Below the pieces are notes generated by a model, which was given only the letters and a program-made list of their open reading frames with translations, ran no database searches and was not told the DNA's origin. Shown piece after piece: positions 7,858 to 16,737 of a stretch of 64,000 bases of DNA. The stretch's first letter is position 1; each line of letters begins with the position of its first letter. The translations under genes and the position numbers were made by a program. Source of the stretch: JALONH01 sp046329235. Its GTDB lineage: Bacteria; Bacteroidota; Bacteroidia; Cytophagales; Cytophagaceae. The stretch lies in the NCBI GenBank assembly GCA_046329235.1, contig JAXLVA010000001.1, positions 682,001 to 746,000 on the forward strand, read 5' to 3'.

Positions 7858-8991
7858 CTATTTAGTAAAGTTATGTTTTTGTATTATTTCTAGAAAGAAG
7901 TCTTTCAGTTTTTCTTCCTCCCAAGCCAATTCGGAGGTGGAGGTTGGGGTATAATAAGTACGAGAAAACAACTCTTCGACCAGTTCTTGGGTAGGCATAT
8001 TTTGGAAGTTAATGCTTCGACCGGCTTGGTAAGTTTGGGCCAATTCGTCCCAAGATTTTTGATACGTATATAATATAGGTAGTCCGGCAGAGAGGTATTC
8101 GAACAGTTTGGTCGGTACCCGATCTTGGGTAGCGGGGTTAAGTCGGTAAGGTAGTAGACCTATGCTATGAGATTCGATAGCTGACAAAATTTCAGTATGA
8201 GGTACTTGAGTCTCACCTCCAATTATTCGAATAAATGAATGAGGAGCGCAAGCCTCTTTTAGCTTTTTAAGTTCGGAAATGTTAGGGCAAAATCCGATGA
8301 TGGTAAGGGTAGTTTCCAGGTAAAGTTTTTGGAATTGGCTTACCCATTTTATAGCATCAAAGACTCCGGTACTCTCCGCCAAGGTTCCGGAAAATAGGAA
8401 TTGGATAGGAGCGTTGACTTTGAATTGTACAATATTTAATTGATCCTTGATGGGAGGTGCCGGTTTGTTTTCCAGCACAATTGTTGGGCTGTTTTTGATG
8501 AAACCAAGTTCAGAGCGGTAGCAATTTTCTGCCAATAGGTATCCATCGATTAGGGTAGAAGCAAGGTGTTCTTTTGTACGAACCCATAGAGCTACCAATT
8601 GTCTAATTCCGATGGGGAATGTTCCTCCGAAAAGAGCATTTTTAGCGTAGTTTTCTTGCACATCGTAGATAAAAATACCACCAAATATTATTTTGTTTAC
8701 ACATGTAACTAACAGAAACTCATGTGTTGAAATGATATATACCTCAGGTTTTACTTTAAGTATTGATTTTTGATATTTCCAAGATGATAGAAAACGGGAA
8801 ATAGACCATCTTTTAGCTTCAAAAATAGGATAAAAATGGAAATTAGGGGCTGCCTGGACGGTGGAATTAGTACCTATAATATGGATCTGATTGGGGGTAA
8901 TTTTTCCCAAAGTTGTCCCAATTTTTTCGTACATTCGAGTATCGTTTACCGGTTTTAGTACCGAGGCGATAAGTAAATTTCTAGGTGACAT
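7858..8991 (-). CDS. GT4-like glycosyltransferase
   Basis: The 377-residue protein has the two-lobed layout of GT-B glycosyltransferases: an N-terminal lobe beginning LLIASVLKPVNDTRMY, and a C-terminal lobe with FLFSGTLAESTGVFDAI (about residue 200), the strand TLTIIGFCP, and GLLPYRLNPATQDRVPTKLFEYLSAGLPIL, which contains the family's E-x(7)-E-like sugar-nucleotide region (KLFEYLSAG). Donor and acceptor cannot be told from sequence. It has no signal peptide, so it is cytoplasmic or membrane-peripheral. It heads the pxp gene run with a 5-base gap and is divergent from dapD with about 40 bases between the starts; a functional link to 5-oxoproline metabolism is not evident. Confidence 0.75.
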   Translation of the reverse strand: MSPRNLLIASVLKPVNDTRMYEKIGTTLGKITPNQIHIIGTNSTVQAAPNFHFYPIFEAKRWSISRFLSSWKYQKSILKVKPEVYIISTHEFLLVTCVNKIIFGGIFIYDVQENYAKNALFGGTFPIGIRQLVALWVRTKEHLASTLIDGYLLAENCYRSELGFIKNSPTIVLENKPAPPIKDQLNIVQFKVNAPIQFLFSGTLAESTGVFDAIKWVSQFQKLYLETTLTIIGFCPNISELKKLKEACAPHSFIRIIGGETQVPHTEILSAIESHSIGLLPYRLNPATQDRVPTKLFEYLSAGLPILYTYQKSWDELAQTYQAGRSINFQNMPTQELVEELFSRTYYTPTSTSELAWEEEKLKDFFLEIIQKHNFTK

Positions 8992-9032
8992 ATACCAAAT
9001 ATACCAATTTAAAAATTATAAATAAAGTACAA

Positions 9033-9842
9033 ATGAAAGAAATTATTGAGAAAGCTTGGGAAGATCGTTCCCTCCTTCAACAAGTAGAAACTAAACAAGC
9101 TATTGAACATATCATTGAAGAATTAGACAAAGGTAGATTACGTGTCGCTCAACCTAATTCGGATGGAACTTGGCAAGTGAATGACTGGGTGAAGAAAGCT
9201 GTTATTATGTATTTCCCCATTCGTCAAATGCAAACTATTGAAGTAGGTCCTTTTGAATACTATGACAAAATGGCATTAAAATCAGGGTACGAACAATTAG
9301 GCGTTCGAGTGGTTCCTAATGCAGTTGCTCGTTATGGTGCTTACTTAGCTAAGGGTGTTATCATGATGCCTTCGTATGTTAATATAGGTGCTTACGTAGA
9401 TTCAGGTACGATGGTTGATACTTGGGCAACAGTTGGAAGTTGTGCTCAAATTGGTAAGGATGTTCACTTATCCGGTGGTGTTGGAATTGGTGGTGTTTTG
9501 GAACCTGTTCAAGCGGCTCCGGTTATTATCGGAGATGGTGCTTTTCTAGGATCTCGTTGTATTGTAGTGGAAGGTGTTCGAGTAGGAAATGAAGCAGTTT
9601 TAGGTGCCAATGTAGTACTTACAGGTAGCTCTAAAATCATTGATGTAACCGGACCTGAGCCGATCGAATACAAAGGATTTGTTCCTGAAAGATCAGTTGT
9701 AATCCCTGGTACTATTCCTAAAAAATTCCCTGCGGGCGAGTATCAAGTACCTTGTGCTTTGATCATCGGAAAGCGTAAACCAAGCACGGATTTGAAGACC
9801 TCTTTAAATGATGCCTTACGTGAAAACAACGTATCGGTATAA
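9033..9842 (+). CDS. dapD: 2,3,4,5-tetrahydropyridine-2,6-dicarboxylate N-succinyltransferase
   Basis: The enzyme transfers succinyl from succinyl-CoA to tetrahydrodipicolinate in lysine/meso-diaminopimelate synthesis. I chose the ATG at 9033 (MKEIIEKAWEDR), which gives 269 residues, close to the usual 270-275; the frame extends upstream to 8985, but those codons overlap the divergent glycosyltransferase start. Features: an N-terminal helical domain, FPIRQMQ, and a left-handed beta-helix of hexapeptide repeats (IMMPSYVNIGAYVDSGTMVDTWATVGS, GGVGIGGVLEP, GDGAFLGSRCIVVEGV), ending in a domain with IIGKRKPSTD. It stands alone here and is followed by a strong terminator. Confidence 0.95.
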   Translation: MKEIIEKAWEDRSLLQQVETKQAIEHIIEELDKGRLRVAQPNSDGTWQVNDWVKKAVIMYFPIRQMQTIEVGPFEYYDKMALKSGYEQLGVRVVPNAVARYGAYLAKGVIMMPSYVNIGAYVDSGTMVDTWATVGSCAQIGKDVHLSGGVGIGGVLEPVQAAPVIIGDGAFLGSRCIVVEGVRVGNEAVLGANVVLTGSSKIIDVTGPEPIEYKGFVPERSVVIPGTIPKKFPAGEYQVPCALIIGKRKPSTDLKTSLNDALRENNVSV

Positions 9843-9860
9843 CGAAATAATACAATGATG

Positions 9861-9888
9861 AAAGGTCCCGAAAATCGGGACCTTTTTT
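9861..9888 (+). terminator. Rho-independent terminator after dapD
   Basis: Perfect 11-base stem AAAGGTCCCGA / TCGGGACCTTT with an AAA loop (9861-9885), then a T run. Confidence 0.9.
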
Positions 9889-10004
9889 ATTAGTTTTTCT
9901 GATAGATATATAAGAAATTTTCATTGGTATTTCCGTCGGAGGATGTCCATATTTGTCTTAACGAAACAGTAAAAAATAACCCACCATTTTAAATTTTAAA
10001 GTAT

Positions 10005-10481
10005 ATGGCAAAGTTAAATGCAATCGGATTGGAGCAGAAAAAAGCGGAGCAATTAGCAAATCAATTGAACGATTTATTAGCCAATTATTCCATTTTTTAC
10101 ATGAATACCAGAGGGTATCACTGGAATATTCAAGGGGAGAAATTCTTCGAATTACACTTGAAGTTTGAGGAGTTGTACAATGACATCATCTTAAAAATCG
10201 ACGAGATCGCAGAGCGTATCTTGACCTTAGGATATACTCCATTGCATACGTATAGCGATTATATTAAAACATCTAAAGTGAAGCCGGTAGAAGGGGTGAG
10301 AGATGGGAAGAAAGCTGTACAGCAGATCTTAGATGCTTTTCAATTAATTATCGTTAAGCAACGTACTATTTTGGATTTAGCAGGTGAAGCTGGTGATGAA
10401 GGAACAAACGCGTTGATGAGTGATTATATCCGAGCACAAGAAAAATTGGTGTGGATGTATAGTGCTTATTTAGGTAAATAA
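10005..10481 (+). CDS. dps: Dps-family ferritin-like DNA protection protein
   Basis: The 158-residue four-helix protein belongs to the Dps family: MNTRGYHWNIQGEKFFELHLKFEELYNDI (about residues 33-61) supplies the conserved His (HWN) and the downstream His/Asp/Glu ligands of the inter-subunit ferroxidase site, including FEELYND and IDEIAER. Dps dodecamers oxidise ferrous iron with peroxide and store it, limiting Fenton damage. The N-terminus is short with few lysines, so DNA binding is uncertain. It is a single gene followed by a symmetric terminator shared with the convergent gene. Confidence 0.92.
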   Translation: MAKLNAIGLEQKKAEQLANQLNDLLANYSIFYMNTRGYHWNIQGEKFFELHLKFEELYNDIILKIDEIAERILTLGYTPLHTYSDYIKTSKVKPVEGVRDGKKAVQQILDAFQLIIVKQRTILDLAGEAGDEGTNALMSDYIRAQEKLVWMYSAYLGK

Positions 10482-10515
10482 AAAAAAGACCCGATATATA
10501 TCGGGTCTTTTTTTT
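10482..10515. terminator. Bidirectional terminator between dps and the convergent gene
   Basis: AAAAGACCCGATA-TA-TATCGGGTCTTTT with A-tract before and T-tract after; it serves both strands. The last bases overlap the stop codon of the convergent gene at 10514. Confidence 0.88.
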
Positions 10516-11509
10516 ATTTCGTGAAGCTTTTATAATAACAGTAGTTGGGTTTGCCCACGGATAATCCATCCACGGAAACCATAATCCCATCCGGCGAAGC
10601 GGCAATACCTGTAATGCTTAGTCCTTTAAGTTCATCGGTAGCTATTTTTTTCCATGTAGTTCCATGGTCTTCGGAATAGAGTAGCTCTCCTTTAGAAGTA
10701 CCTACATATAATATGTTCATGTATTCTACCAGTTTGGTTACGTTCTGAGGTGCAGAGGTAACTGGATCCCATTTAGAACCATTATTTTTGGAAGAAAATA
10801 AACCGTTCGGAGTTACAATCATGATAATTTTATCTGTAACAGCGATATCACCATAGGTAACATTGTCGGTTGGTAATCCGGTTTTACAGCTTTCCCATTC
10901 GTAAGATTTTTTAATGCTCAATCGATAGATGGCATCATTATTCATACTACAGAAGATATATTCTTTATTATGAGCTAACTCTGTTACGTAGCTTTTGCCA
11001 AGAGTGGCAAAACCAAGACTGATGTTAACGAATTTACTACCACGGTCTTTAGTAGTGAAAATGGTTTTTTGCCAGTTACAAACAAATAGGATGGAGTCGA
11101 AGTCATATAAATGCATGACTTTACCTGTTCCTAATTTACCGGAACCTACCGCTTCCCATTTTAGAAAATCGTTGGTACGGTATAATCCGTAACCATCTTT
11201 AAAGGCGGTATAGTATTGGTTTTTGTGGGTTGTGATACTGGAGATTGAACCGCCTTTGATAATAGGGTTTATTGTTAATGGATAAAAGGAACTGATAGTA
11301 TCCATATACATAAATAGGCCCTTGGTTGAACATAGGAAAGTGCCTCCACCGGGAACAAAGACCAAATCGTTCACTTTGGTACTATCCGGATTGTATTTTC
11401 CCTTAATCGTCTTCCAAGAAGTCGATAAAGTCTTACCTCCAATCGTTTGAGCAGTAGCAAGTGTCGAAAAAAATACTAGAAATAAAAGAAGACTAAACGT
11501 CCGATTCAT
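10514..11509 (-). CDS. Secreted beta-propeller protein (Ycf48/sialidase-like repeats)
   Basis: The 331-residue protein starts with a clear signal peptide (hydrophobic run to ATAQ, about residue 21). The body consists of repeating blades of the type SxDxGxTWxxV, for example TKDRGSKFVNIS, SSKNNGSKWDPVT and SEDHGTTWKKIA, like the Asp-box blades of Ycf48 or sialidase-like propellers. There are no catalytic sialidase residues that I can identify and no T9SS sorting domain, so it is probably periplasmic or outer-surface with a scaffold or binding role. Specific function is unknown. It converges on dps. Confidence 0.7.
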   Translation of the reverse strand: MNRTFSLLLFLVFFSTLATAQTIGGKTLSTSWKTIKGKYNPDSTKVNDLVFVPGGGTFLCSTKGLFMYMDTISSFYPLTINPIIKGGSISSITTHKNQYYTAFKDGYGLYRTNDFLKWEAVGSGKLGTGKVMHLYDFDSILFVCNWQKTIFTTKDRGSKFVNISLGFATLGKSYVTELAHNKEYIFCSMNNDAIYRLSIKKSYEWESCKTGLPTDNVTYGDIAVTDKIIMIVTPNGLFSSKNNGSKWDPVTSAPQNVTKLVEYMNILYVGTSKGELLYSEDHGTTWKKIATDELKGLSITGIAASPDGIMVSVDGLSVGKPNYCYYKSFTK

Positions 11510-11647
11510 TATTGTCTATATTATTGAGTCACAATATGCTAATTAATAATCAAAAAAACAATTACGATTAGATTTATTAAAGTTTAGATTGTATTTAAGG
11601 TTTAATTGCTAATAGTCAATTGTATTATCTATAGGGGGAAAGAAACC

Positions 11648-12508
11648 TTAATAGGAGTAAAAACCTTGTTTCGTTTTTACTCCTAATTGCTTGGTTTTTA
11701 CCATCTCTACCAACAGTGGACAAGGAGTATATTTATCTGAATGAAAGCCATCTTTAAGTATATTTATGATATTTAGACAAACATCTAATCCTATATAATC
11801 AGCCAATTGAAGAGGTCCCATTGGGTGACTCATTCCTAGCTTCATAATAGTGTCAATCGCTTCTACATCTGCCACACCTTCATATAAAGCATAGATGGCT
11901 TCGTTAATCATAGGCATTAATATTCGATTGGATATAAATCCCGGAAAATCCTGTACTACTACCGGAGTCTTTTGAAGTTGATGACAAACTTCTAAGATGG
12001 TTTGTGTTACGGAAGAGGATGTCTCTTTCCATTCAATTACCTCTACTAATTTCATTACGGGTACCGGATTCATGAAATGCATCCCAATGACTTGCTGCGG
12101 TCGATCAAGTCCTTCCGCTAGGCGAGTGATAGGCACAGAGGAGGTATTGCTTGCTAAGATGCAGTGTGCAGGTGCATACTTCTCTATTTCTTTAAAGAGA
12201 TTTTTTTTAGATTCCTCTACCTCTACAATAGCTTCGACGATTAAGTCGGCATTTTCAGTTCCTATTTTTATATTGGTAGTAGGGGTTATTCGATTTAAAA
12301 TAGTCTGTTTGTTAGAAGCCTCTATGATTCCTTTATTGATCTGACGATCCAAATTGCCGGAGATATCCGTTAATGCTTTCGTTAGCGCTTCATCAGAGGA
12401 GTCAATTAAAAAGGTGGCGAACCCGAATTGAGCAAAAGTATGGGCAATCCCTTTTCCCATGGTACCGGCTCCTATGATAGAAACGGTATTTATTGAATGT
12501 TTTGACAT
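11648..12508 (-). CDS. 3-hydroxyacyl-CoA (3-hydroxybutyryl-CoA) dehydrogenase
   Basis: The 286-residue enzyme has the N-terminal Rossmann motif IGAGTMGKGIAHTFA (residues 12-26), the substrate/catalytic stretch LASNTSSVPIT and IGMHFMNPVPVMKLVEVI (catalytic His in GMHFMNP), and the C-terminal helical domain with PGFISNRILMPMINEA and KLGMSHPMGPLQLADYIGLD. The size is that of stand-alone 3-hydroxybutyryl-CoA dehydrogenases. It interconverts 3-hydroxyacyl-CoA and 3-ketoacyl-CoA with NAD(P)H, for beta-oxidation, butyrate or amino-acid breakdown. No other fatty-acid oxidation gene is adjacent, so the pathway cannot be fixed. It diverges from the exbB operon. Confidence 0.92.
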   Translation of the reverse strand: MSKHSINTVSIIGAGTMGKGIAHTFAQFGFATFLIDSSDEALTKALTDISGNLDRQINKGIIEASNKQTILNRITPTTNIKIGTENADLIVEAIVEVEESKKNLFKEIEKYAPAHCILASNTSSVPITRLAEGLDRPQQVIGMHFMNPVPVMKLVEVIEWKETSSSVTQTILEVCHQLQKTPVVVQDFPGFISNRILMPMINEAIYALYEGVADVEAIDTIMKLGMSHPMGPLQLADYIGLDVCLNIINILKDGFHSDKYTPCPLLVEMVKTKQLGVKTKQGFYSY

Positions 12509-12663
12509 ATAAAATTTTGTTACAATGTATTATTATTTATATTTGCAGAATAAAATTTTGTAGTAGTTTAATATTATTTAGAATGTTTCTTAATATTAAC
12601 ATTACTTGCTAACTTAGTATTTATAAATACTGGTTAGATTACACAAAAGTTATAAAAAGTGCG

Positions 12664-12684
12664 TTTACATTAAGTTAATGTAAA
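12664..12684. promoter_or_regulatory. 21-base palindrome upstream of the exbB-tonB operon
   Basis: TTTACATTAA-G-TTAATGTAAA is a perfect 10-base inverted repeat with a single central base, in the 280-base gap between two divergent genes. The odd-centred symmetry and AT-rich arms suit a dimeric repressor site; it lies about 105 bases before exbB and 155 before the dehydrogenase start. The regulator is unknown. I see nothing else in this gap. Confidence 0.5.
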
Positions 12685-12788
12685 GAAATGTTTATAACAA
12701 AGAGTTAAACTTAACAGTGCCTTAATACCAAGTTTGCGAATTTTGCAACGCAATTCAAATTGAAACTATTATACTAATAACTTAGAAT

Positions 12789-13619
12789 ATGGAAAATGTA
12801 ACCATTCCTCAAAAATCAAAATTCAACTCTGTTTTCGCCATGATTGCTATTCCACTTTGTTTAGTGGTAGCGCATTTGATTTTCTATTTCATTTTCGGTA
12901 ATCCAAAAAATTTCGGAGAGAATGGAGAACCCCTTCCAGGTAATTATTTAGCTATTGTATATAAAGGTGGATTTATCGTACCTATCTTGATGTCTTTCTT
13001 CTTGATGGTATTCACTTTTGGTGTAGAGCGTTTCTTAACCATCCAACAAGCATACGGTAAAGGTTCATTAGATAACTTTGTACGTAAAATCAAAGGTCAT
13101 TTAAATAGCAATGATTTAGCAGGTGCTATTGCAGTTTGTGAAGAACAAAAAGGAGCTTTAGGTAATGTAACTCTTTCTGTATTGAATAAATACCAACAAG
13201 TATGGAATGCAGAAGGTGATAAAGATGCGAAACAAGTAGCTATTCAAAAAGAATTAGAAGAGTCAATCGCTCTTGAGTTACCTATCTTAGAGAAAAACTT
13301 AACCATCTTAGCAACACTTGCTTCCGTAGCAACATTAGTAGGGTTATTAGGTACTGTAATTGGTATGATCAAAGCCTTCGCAGCTTTAGCATCTTCAGGT
13401 ACTCCTAACGCAGAAGCATTAGCAACAGGTATTTCTGAAGCCTTAATCAACACGGCAACAGGTATCGCCGGTTCAGCATTCGCTATTATCTTCTACAACT
13501 TATTTACTAGCCAAATTGATACATTAACTCACTCGATGGATGAAGTTGGGTTTACTATCAACCAAAACTTCGCGGCTAAGTATTCAGAAAAATCTAAAAA
13601 AGAATCCGTATTAGCTTAA
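12789..13619 (+). CDS. exbB: MotA/TolQ/ExbB proton channel family protein
   Basis: The 276-residue inner-membrane protein has TM helices near residues 18-39 and 55-75, a long cytoplasmic segment, and two further TM helices around 175-200 and 220-240. The region TLATLASVATLVGLLGTVIGMIKAFAAL is the ExbB/TolQ/MotA signature. With ExbD it forms the proton-motive-force channel that energises TonB. It has one more N-terminal TM helix than E. coli ExbB, which is common in Bacteroidota. It is first in a run exbB-exbD-exbD-tonB-small-pstS-like-TPR with small gaps. Confidence 0.93.
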   Translation: MENVTIPQKSKFNSVFAMIAIPLCLVVAHLIFYFIFGNPKNFGENGEPLPGNYLAIVYKGGFIVPILMSFFLMVFTFGVERFLTIQQAYGKGSLDNFVRKIKGHLNSNDLAGAIAVCEEQKGALGNVTLSVLNKYQQVWNAEGDKDAKQVAIQKELEESIALELPILEKNLTILATLASVATLVGLLGTVIGMIKAFAALASSGTPNAEALATGISEALINTATGIAGSAFAIIFYNLFTSQIDTLTHSMDEVGFTINQNFAAKYSEKSKKESVLA

Positions 13620-13646
13620 TCGCAGAATACGTTTAATCTCTAACGT

Positions 13647-14252
13647 ATGGCAAAGTTAAAAGCGAAACGAACCAATATATCATTGGACATGACGGCTATG
13701 TGTGATATGGCCTTCTTGTTACTAACCTTCTTTATCCTTACGGCTAAAATGAAGACACCGGAACCGGCAAACTTTGATGTGCCTTCTTCTGTGTCGATCA
13801 CTAAAGTTCCGGAAACGGATGTACTTCGTATTTCCATCTCCAAAGACGGAAGAGCTTTCTTTACTATCGCTGAACAAGCAACTCGTCGTACAGTAATTAA
13901 TACTTACTGTGAAAACTACAAGTTGACGTTGTCCGATATTCAAAAGCAAAAGTTCGAGTTGATGGAAACATGGGGAATGCCTTCTAAAGATCTTCCGCAA
14001 TATTTAAACCTTCCGGAAGGATCCAAGAAGAATTTTCCTCAACGCGGTATTCCTGTTGACTCTACTAACAATGAGTTAAAACAGTGGGTAGCTACTGCTG
14101 TTACCGTAAACCCTAATTTGCGTATTGCATTAAAAGGGGATAAAGAAACTTCCTATAAAGATTTTCAAAACGTAATAGATGCGATGCGTCAAATGGGCTT
14201 ATCGAACTTTAGTTTGATAACTAATTTGGAATCGAAATCTACTGAGATGTAA
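13647..14252 (+). CDS. exbD: ExbD/TolR biopolymer transport protein, first copy
   Basis: This 201-residue ExbD-family protein has one N-terminal TM helix in the context SLDMTAMCDMAFLLLTFFILTA (about residues 11-32). The Asp of CDMAF is the membrane-embedded proton-carrying residue. The rest is periplasmic, with an insertion (about residues 75-135) that makes it longer than the usual 140-150 residues, and a C-terminal part ALKGDKETSYKDFQNVIDAMRQMG typical of ExbD. Two different ExbDs in tandem allow a heteromeric channel. Confidence 0.9.
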   Translation: MAKLKAKRTNISLDMTAMCDMAFLLLTFFILTAKMKTPEPANFDVPSSVSITKVPETDVLRISISKDGRAFFTIAEQATRRTVINTYCENYKLTLSDIQKQKFELMETWGMPSKDLPQYLNLPEGSKKNFPQRGIPVDSTNNELKQWVATAVTVNPNLRIALKGDKETSYKDFQNVIDAMRQMGLSNFSLITNLESKSTEM

Positions 14253-14257
14253 AAAAT

Positions 14258-14788
14258 ATGGCAGAAATTAATACTTCCGATGGTGGTGGTAAAGGTGGTA
14301 AGAAACGCTCCAAAAAAGTATCTACCAAAGTAGATATGACTCCTATGGTGGATTTGGCTTTCTTGTTGATTACCTTCTTTATGTTAGCTACCACGCTGCA
14401 AAAACAACAAATAATGACCTATCGCACTCCTCCTATGGAGAAGCCGGTGGATCCGCCGGAGCTGAAAGCGTCTAAAGCAATGACCATTATTTTAGGTGAA
14501 GACAATAAAGTGTTTTATTACTTCATTGATCAAAGTGGTGCACCTGAATTCTTCGAAACCGATTATACCTCTGAAGGTATTCGTAAGGCATTATTGGAAA
14601 GAAAACAATTAGCCGGAGAAGAATTAAGCGTTATCGTTAAACCTATGGAAACATCTTCCTACCAAAATTTTGTGGACATCATGGATGAGTTTGCTATTAC
14701 AGGTATCGAACGTAAAATATTTGATAAAATCACGGATGCTGATTTGCAATTAGTTGCTAAAGAAGAATCCTTAGAAGCTACTAAATAA
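14258..14788 (+). CDS. exbD: ExbD/TolR biopolymer transport protein, second copy
   Basis: The 176-residue second ExbD begins with a Lys/Gly-rich cytoplasmic tail, then VDMTPMVDLAFLLITFFMLATT (about residues 25-46), whose VDLAF Asp is the conserved proton-site residue. The periplasmic domain contains a Pro-rich linker and the C-terminal SYQNFVDIMDEFAITGI. It starts 5 bases after the first exbD. The two copies are clearly divergent rather than a recent duplication. Confidence 0.9.
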   Translation: MAEINTSDGGGKGGKKRSKKVSTKVDMTPMVDLAFLLITFFMLATTLQKQQIMTYRTPPMEKPVDPPELKASKAMTIILGEDNKVFYYFIDQSGAPEFFETDYTSEGIRKALLERKQLAGEELSVIVKPMETSSYQNFVDIMDEFAITGIERKIFDKITDADLQLVAKEESLEATK

Positions 14789-14793
14789 TCGTC

Positions 14794-15624
14794 ATGGAGA
14801 ATATAGACTTATATACTGCGTCCTTAGACGAAATCGTATTTGAAGATCGTAACAAATCCTATGGTGGTTACTCTCTTCGTGTTTTATATGAACGTAATTT
14901 AAAGCGCTCTGCTATCATCGTTTTCTTGACTTTCACAGTCTTAGCTGCAGGTATTTATTACAAAATGCAACAAATAGAGCAGGTAGAAGAAGTAACGTTG
15001 TTAGAGGTAGATATGACGGCTCTAGAGACGAAACCTATTGAGCCGGAACAAAAAGAATTACCACCACCACCACCGCCACCAAAGATTGAACCTCCTAAAG
15101 TGGAATTGGTGAAATTCGTTCCTCCGGTAGTAAAACCGGATAACTTGGTAACGAAAGAGGAGCCAATTAAAAAGGATGCGGATTTAGAAAATGTTCAAAC
15201 CGGTACTAAAAACCAAGACGGTGAAAAGAGTTTGAACAACCTAAACATGGATGATGGTGAAGATGATGGTATAATAGGTGGTACAGGTCAACAAGAAAGA
15301 ATCTATGATTTCGTTTCTGAAAACCCGGCTTTCGATGGTGACCCATCCGGTTTAGCTTTCAAAAAGTTCTTACAAAATCGTATCGTTTATCCGGAAGCTG
15401 CTCGTCAGAAAGGAGTGACCGGTTCCGTTTACATACAGTTTGTAGTAACAGCTAATGGGGATGTATCTAACCCTAAAGTGGTACGTGGTATTCCGGGATC
15501 CGGATTAGATGATGCCGCATTAGATGCCTTTAAGAAGAAAATTCCTAAATTTAGCCCTGGTAAAAACAACGGTGTTGCCGTTCCGGTTTACCAAACGGTA
15601 AAAATCGATTTCGTCTTAAAATAA
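14794..15624 (+). CDS. tonB: TonB energy transducer
   Basis: The 276-residue TonB has a short cytoplasmic N-terminus, one TM helix at about 35-55 (SAIIVFLTFTVLAAGIYY), a Pro/Lys-rich periplasm-spanning linker with a run of seven prolines near residue 90, and a C-terminal TonB_C domain: YPEAARQKGVTGSVYIQFVV through KIDFVLK. It links the ExbB/ExbD channel to outer-membrane TonB-dependent receptors. The preceding exbD ends 5 bases upstream. Confidence 0.93.
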   Translation: MENIDLYTASLDEIVFEDRNKSYGGYSLRVLYERNLKRSAIIVFLTFTVLAAGIYYKMQQIEQVEEVTLLEVDMTALETKPIEPEQKELPPPPPPPKIEPPKVELVKFVPPVVKPDNLVTKEEPIKKDADLENVQTGTKNQDGEKSLNNLNMDDGEDDGIIGGTGQQERIYDFVSENPAFDGDPSGLAFKKFLQNRIVYPEAARQKGVTGSVYIQFVVTANGDVSNPKVVRGIPGSGLDDAALDAFKKKIPKFSPGKNNGVAVPVYQTVKIDFVLK

Positions 15625-15631
15625 CAAAACA

Positions 15632-15826
15632 TTGAAAAATACATTAGTTGCATTTAAGTTAGTCATGGCCGTGATATACACGGCCATTGGCATTTATTTA
15701 TTAGTACATCCTCGTGCCATCGATTGGATTATCGGTGCAGAGTATGCTCCCTTCTTAGGCGGTTTATTTATTGCTTTCGGAATCTTTCGCGGTTATCGCG
15801 CTTGGTTTATTGATCGCTTTGAATAG
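15632..15826 (+). CDS. Small two-helix membrane protein of the TonB cluster
   Basis: The predicted 64-residue protein has two hydrophobic helices (about 8-26 and 36-50) joined by a short loop. The frame opens with TTG at 15632, 7 bases after tonB; the first ATG is at 15665 (MAVIYTAIG) and would remove part of helix 1, so I prefer TTG. Position inside the operon between tonB and the phosphate-binding-like lipoprotein suggests an accessory role in the energy-transduction complex, but its function is not known to me. Confidence 0.6.
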   Translation: MKNTLVAFKLVMAVIYTAIGIYLLVHPRAIDWIIGAEYAPFLGGLFIAFGIFRGYRAWFIDRFE

Positions 15827-15842
15827 GTTGACTTCTTTCGGC

Positions 15843-16727
15843 ATGTTTAAGTATAGTATCTACATATTTCTCTGTTTATTGATTGCTTGTGAATCTCCAA
15901 AAGAAAAATCCCACGGCACCATCAAGATAGATACCATGTCTATATATGCTGATCCTTCTTGGGCTCCTTTGTTGAAAGAATGGCAAAGTACCTATGAAGC
16001 ATTAAACTCTCATCAACGATTTAAACTCCTGACTTTACCTGAACTAGAAGTTTCTCGTGCTTTTTTTCATGATAGCGCTCGATTAGTATTTATGAGTAGG
16101 GGATTAAACTCGAATGAAAAAGATTATTTAACGTCTAAAAAACGTTTTATTGATGTTGATACTGTAGCTTATGACGCTATTGCACTGATCGTGTCTTCTT
16201 CATTCCAAGATAGTACCATTACATGGCGGGAGTTACAACAGTGGTACCAAACAGGTACGATTAAAGGTAAGCAGATTTCCATTGGGGTTAATATGGACGG
16301 GGGAGCAATTCCTTATTTCTTAGAAACTCAACTAGGGAAACCTAATTCTGTTAAGCATTTGTATGTGGGTGGATCAGATGAACAATTGCTGGCATCAGTT
16401 AAAAGTGGAGAATTGCCTGCAGCCTTTATTTCTTCTTATTTGATATCCAATCAGAAAAATGCTTCACATCAAGATAATCTAAAAAAAATCAAGGTGTTAG
16501 GTATTGTTTCAGAAGGCAAAGATGGAGCATTTTGGCCAGTTCAAGAACATATTTATTCCGGTTTGTATCCTTTGGTACGACCTTTGGTATACTATAATTA
16601 TGACCGAAAAGACGGCATAGGAACAGCCTTTGTTGCTTTTATTCGTCATGAACGTGGGCAACGTATAGTGTTAAAATCCGGCTTGTTGCCACATGATATG
16701 CCGGCTAGAATCGTATCCTTACAATAA
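15843..16727 (+). CDS. PstS-like substrate-binding lipoprotein
   Basis: I chose the ATG at 15843 (MFKYSIYIF), giving 294 residues; the frame is open from 15771, but those codons overlap the previous gene. The start gives a lipoprotein signal with lipobox LLIAC at residues 11-15. The mature protein resembles PBP-like phosphate-binding proteins (PstS family): SIYADPSWAPLL, VAYDAIALIVSS, TWRELQQWYQTG and a late GIGTAFVAFIRHERGQRIVLKSGL. No pst transporter genes are here, so its job may differ from phosphate uptake. Members of this type recur in Bacteroidota TonB clusters. Confidence 0.75.
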   Translation: MFKYSIYIFLCLLIACESPKEKSHGTIKIDTMSIYADPSWAPLLKEWQSTYEALNSHQRFKLLTLPELEVSRAFFHDSARLVFMSRGLNSNEKDYLTSKKRFIDVDTVAYDAIALIVSSSFQDSTITWRELQQWYQTGTIKGKQISIGVNMDGGAIPYFLETQLGKPNSVKHLYVGGSDEQLLASVKSGELPAAFISSYLISNQKNASHQDNLKKIKVLGIVSEGKDGAFWPVQEHIYSGLYPLVRPLVYYNYDRKDGIGTAFVAFIRHERGQRIVLKSGLLPHDMPARIVSLQ

Positions 16728-16737
16728 ACAAAATAGA

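Noticed and set aside
8985..9032. Upstream extension of dapD
   Set aside because: The codons overlap the start of the divergent glycosyltransferase gene and are not typical of DapD N-termini; ATG 9033 gives the normal length.
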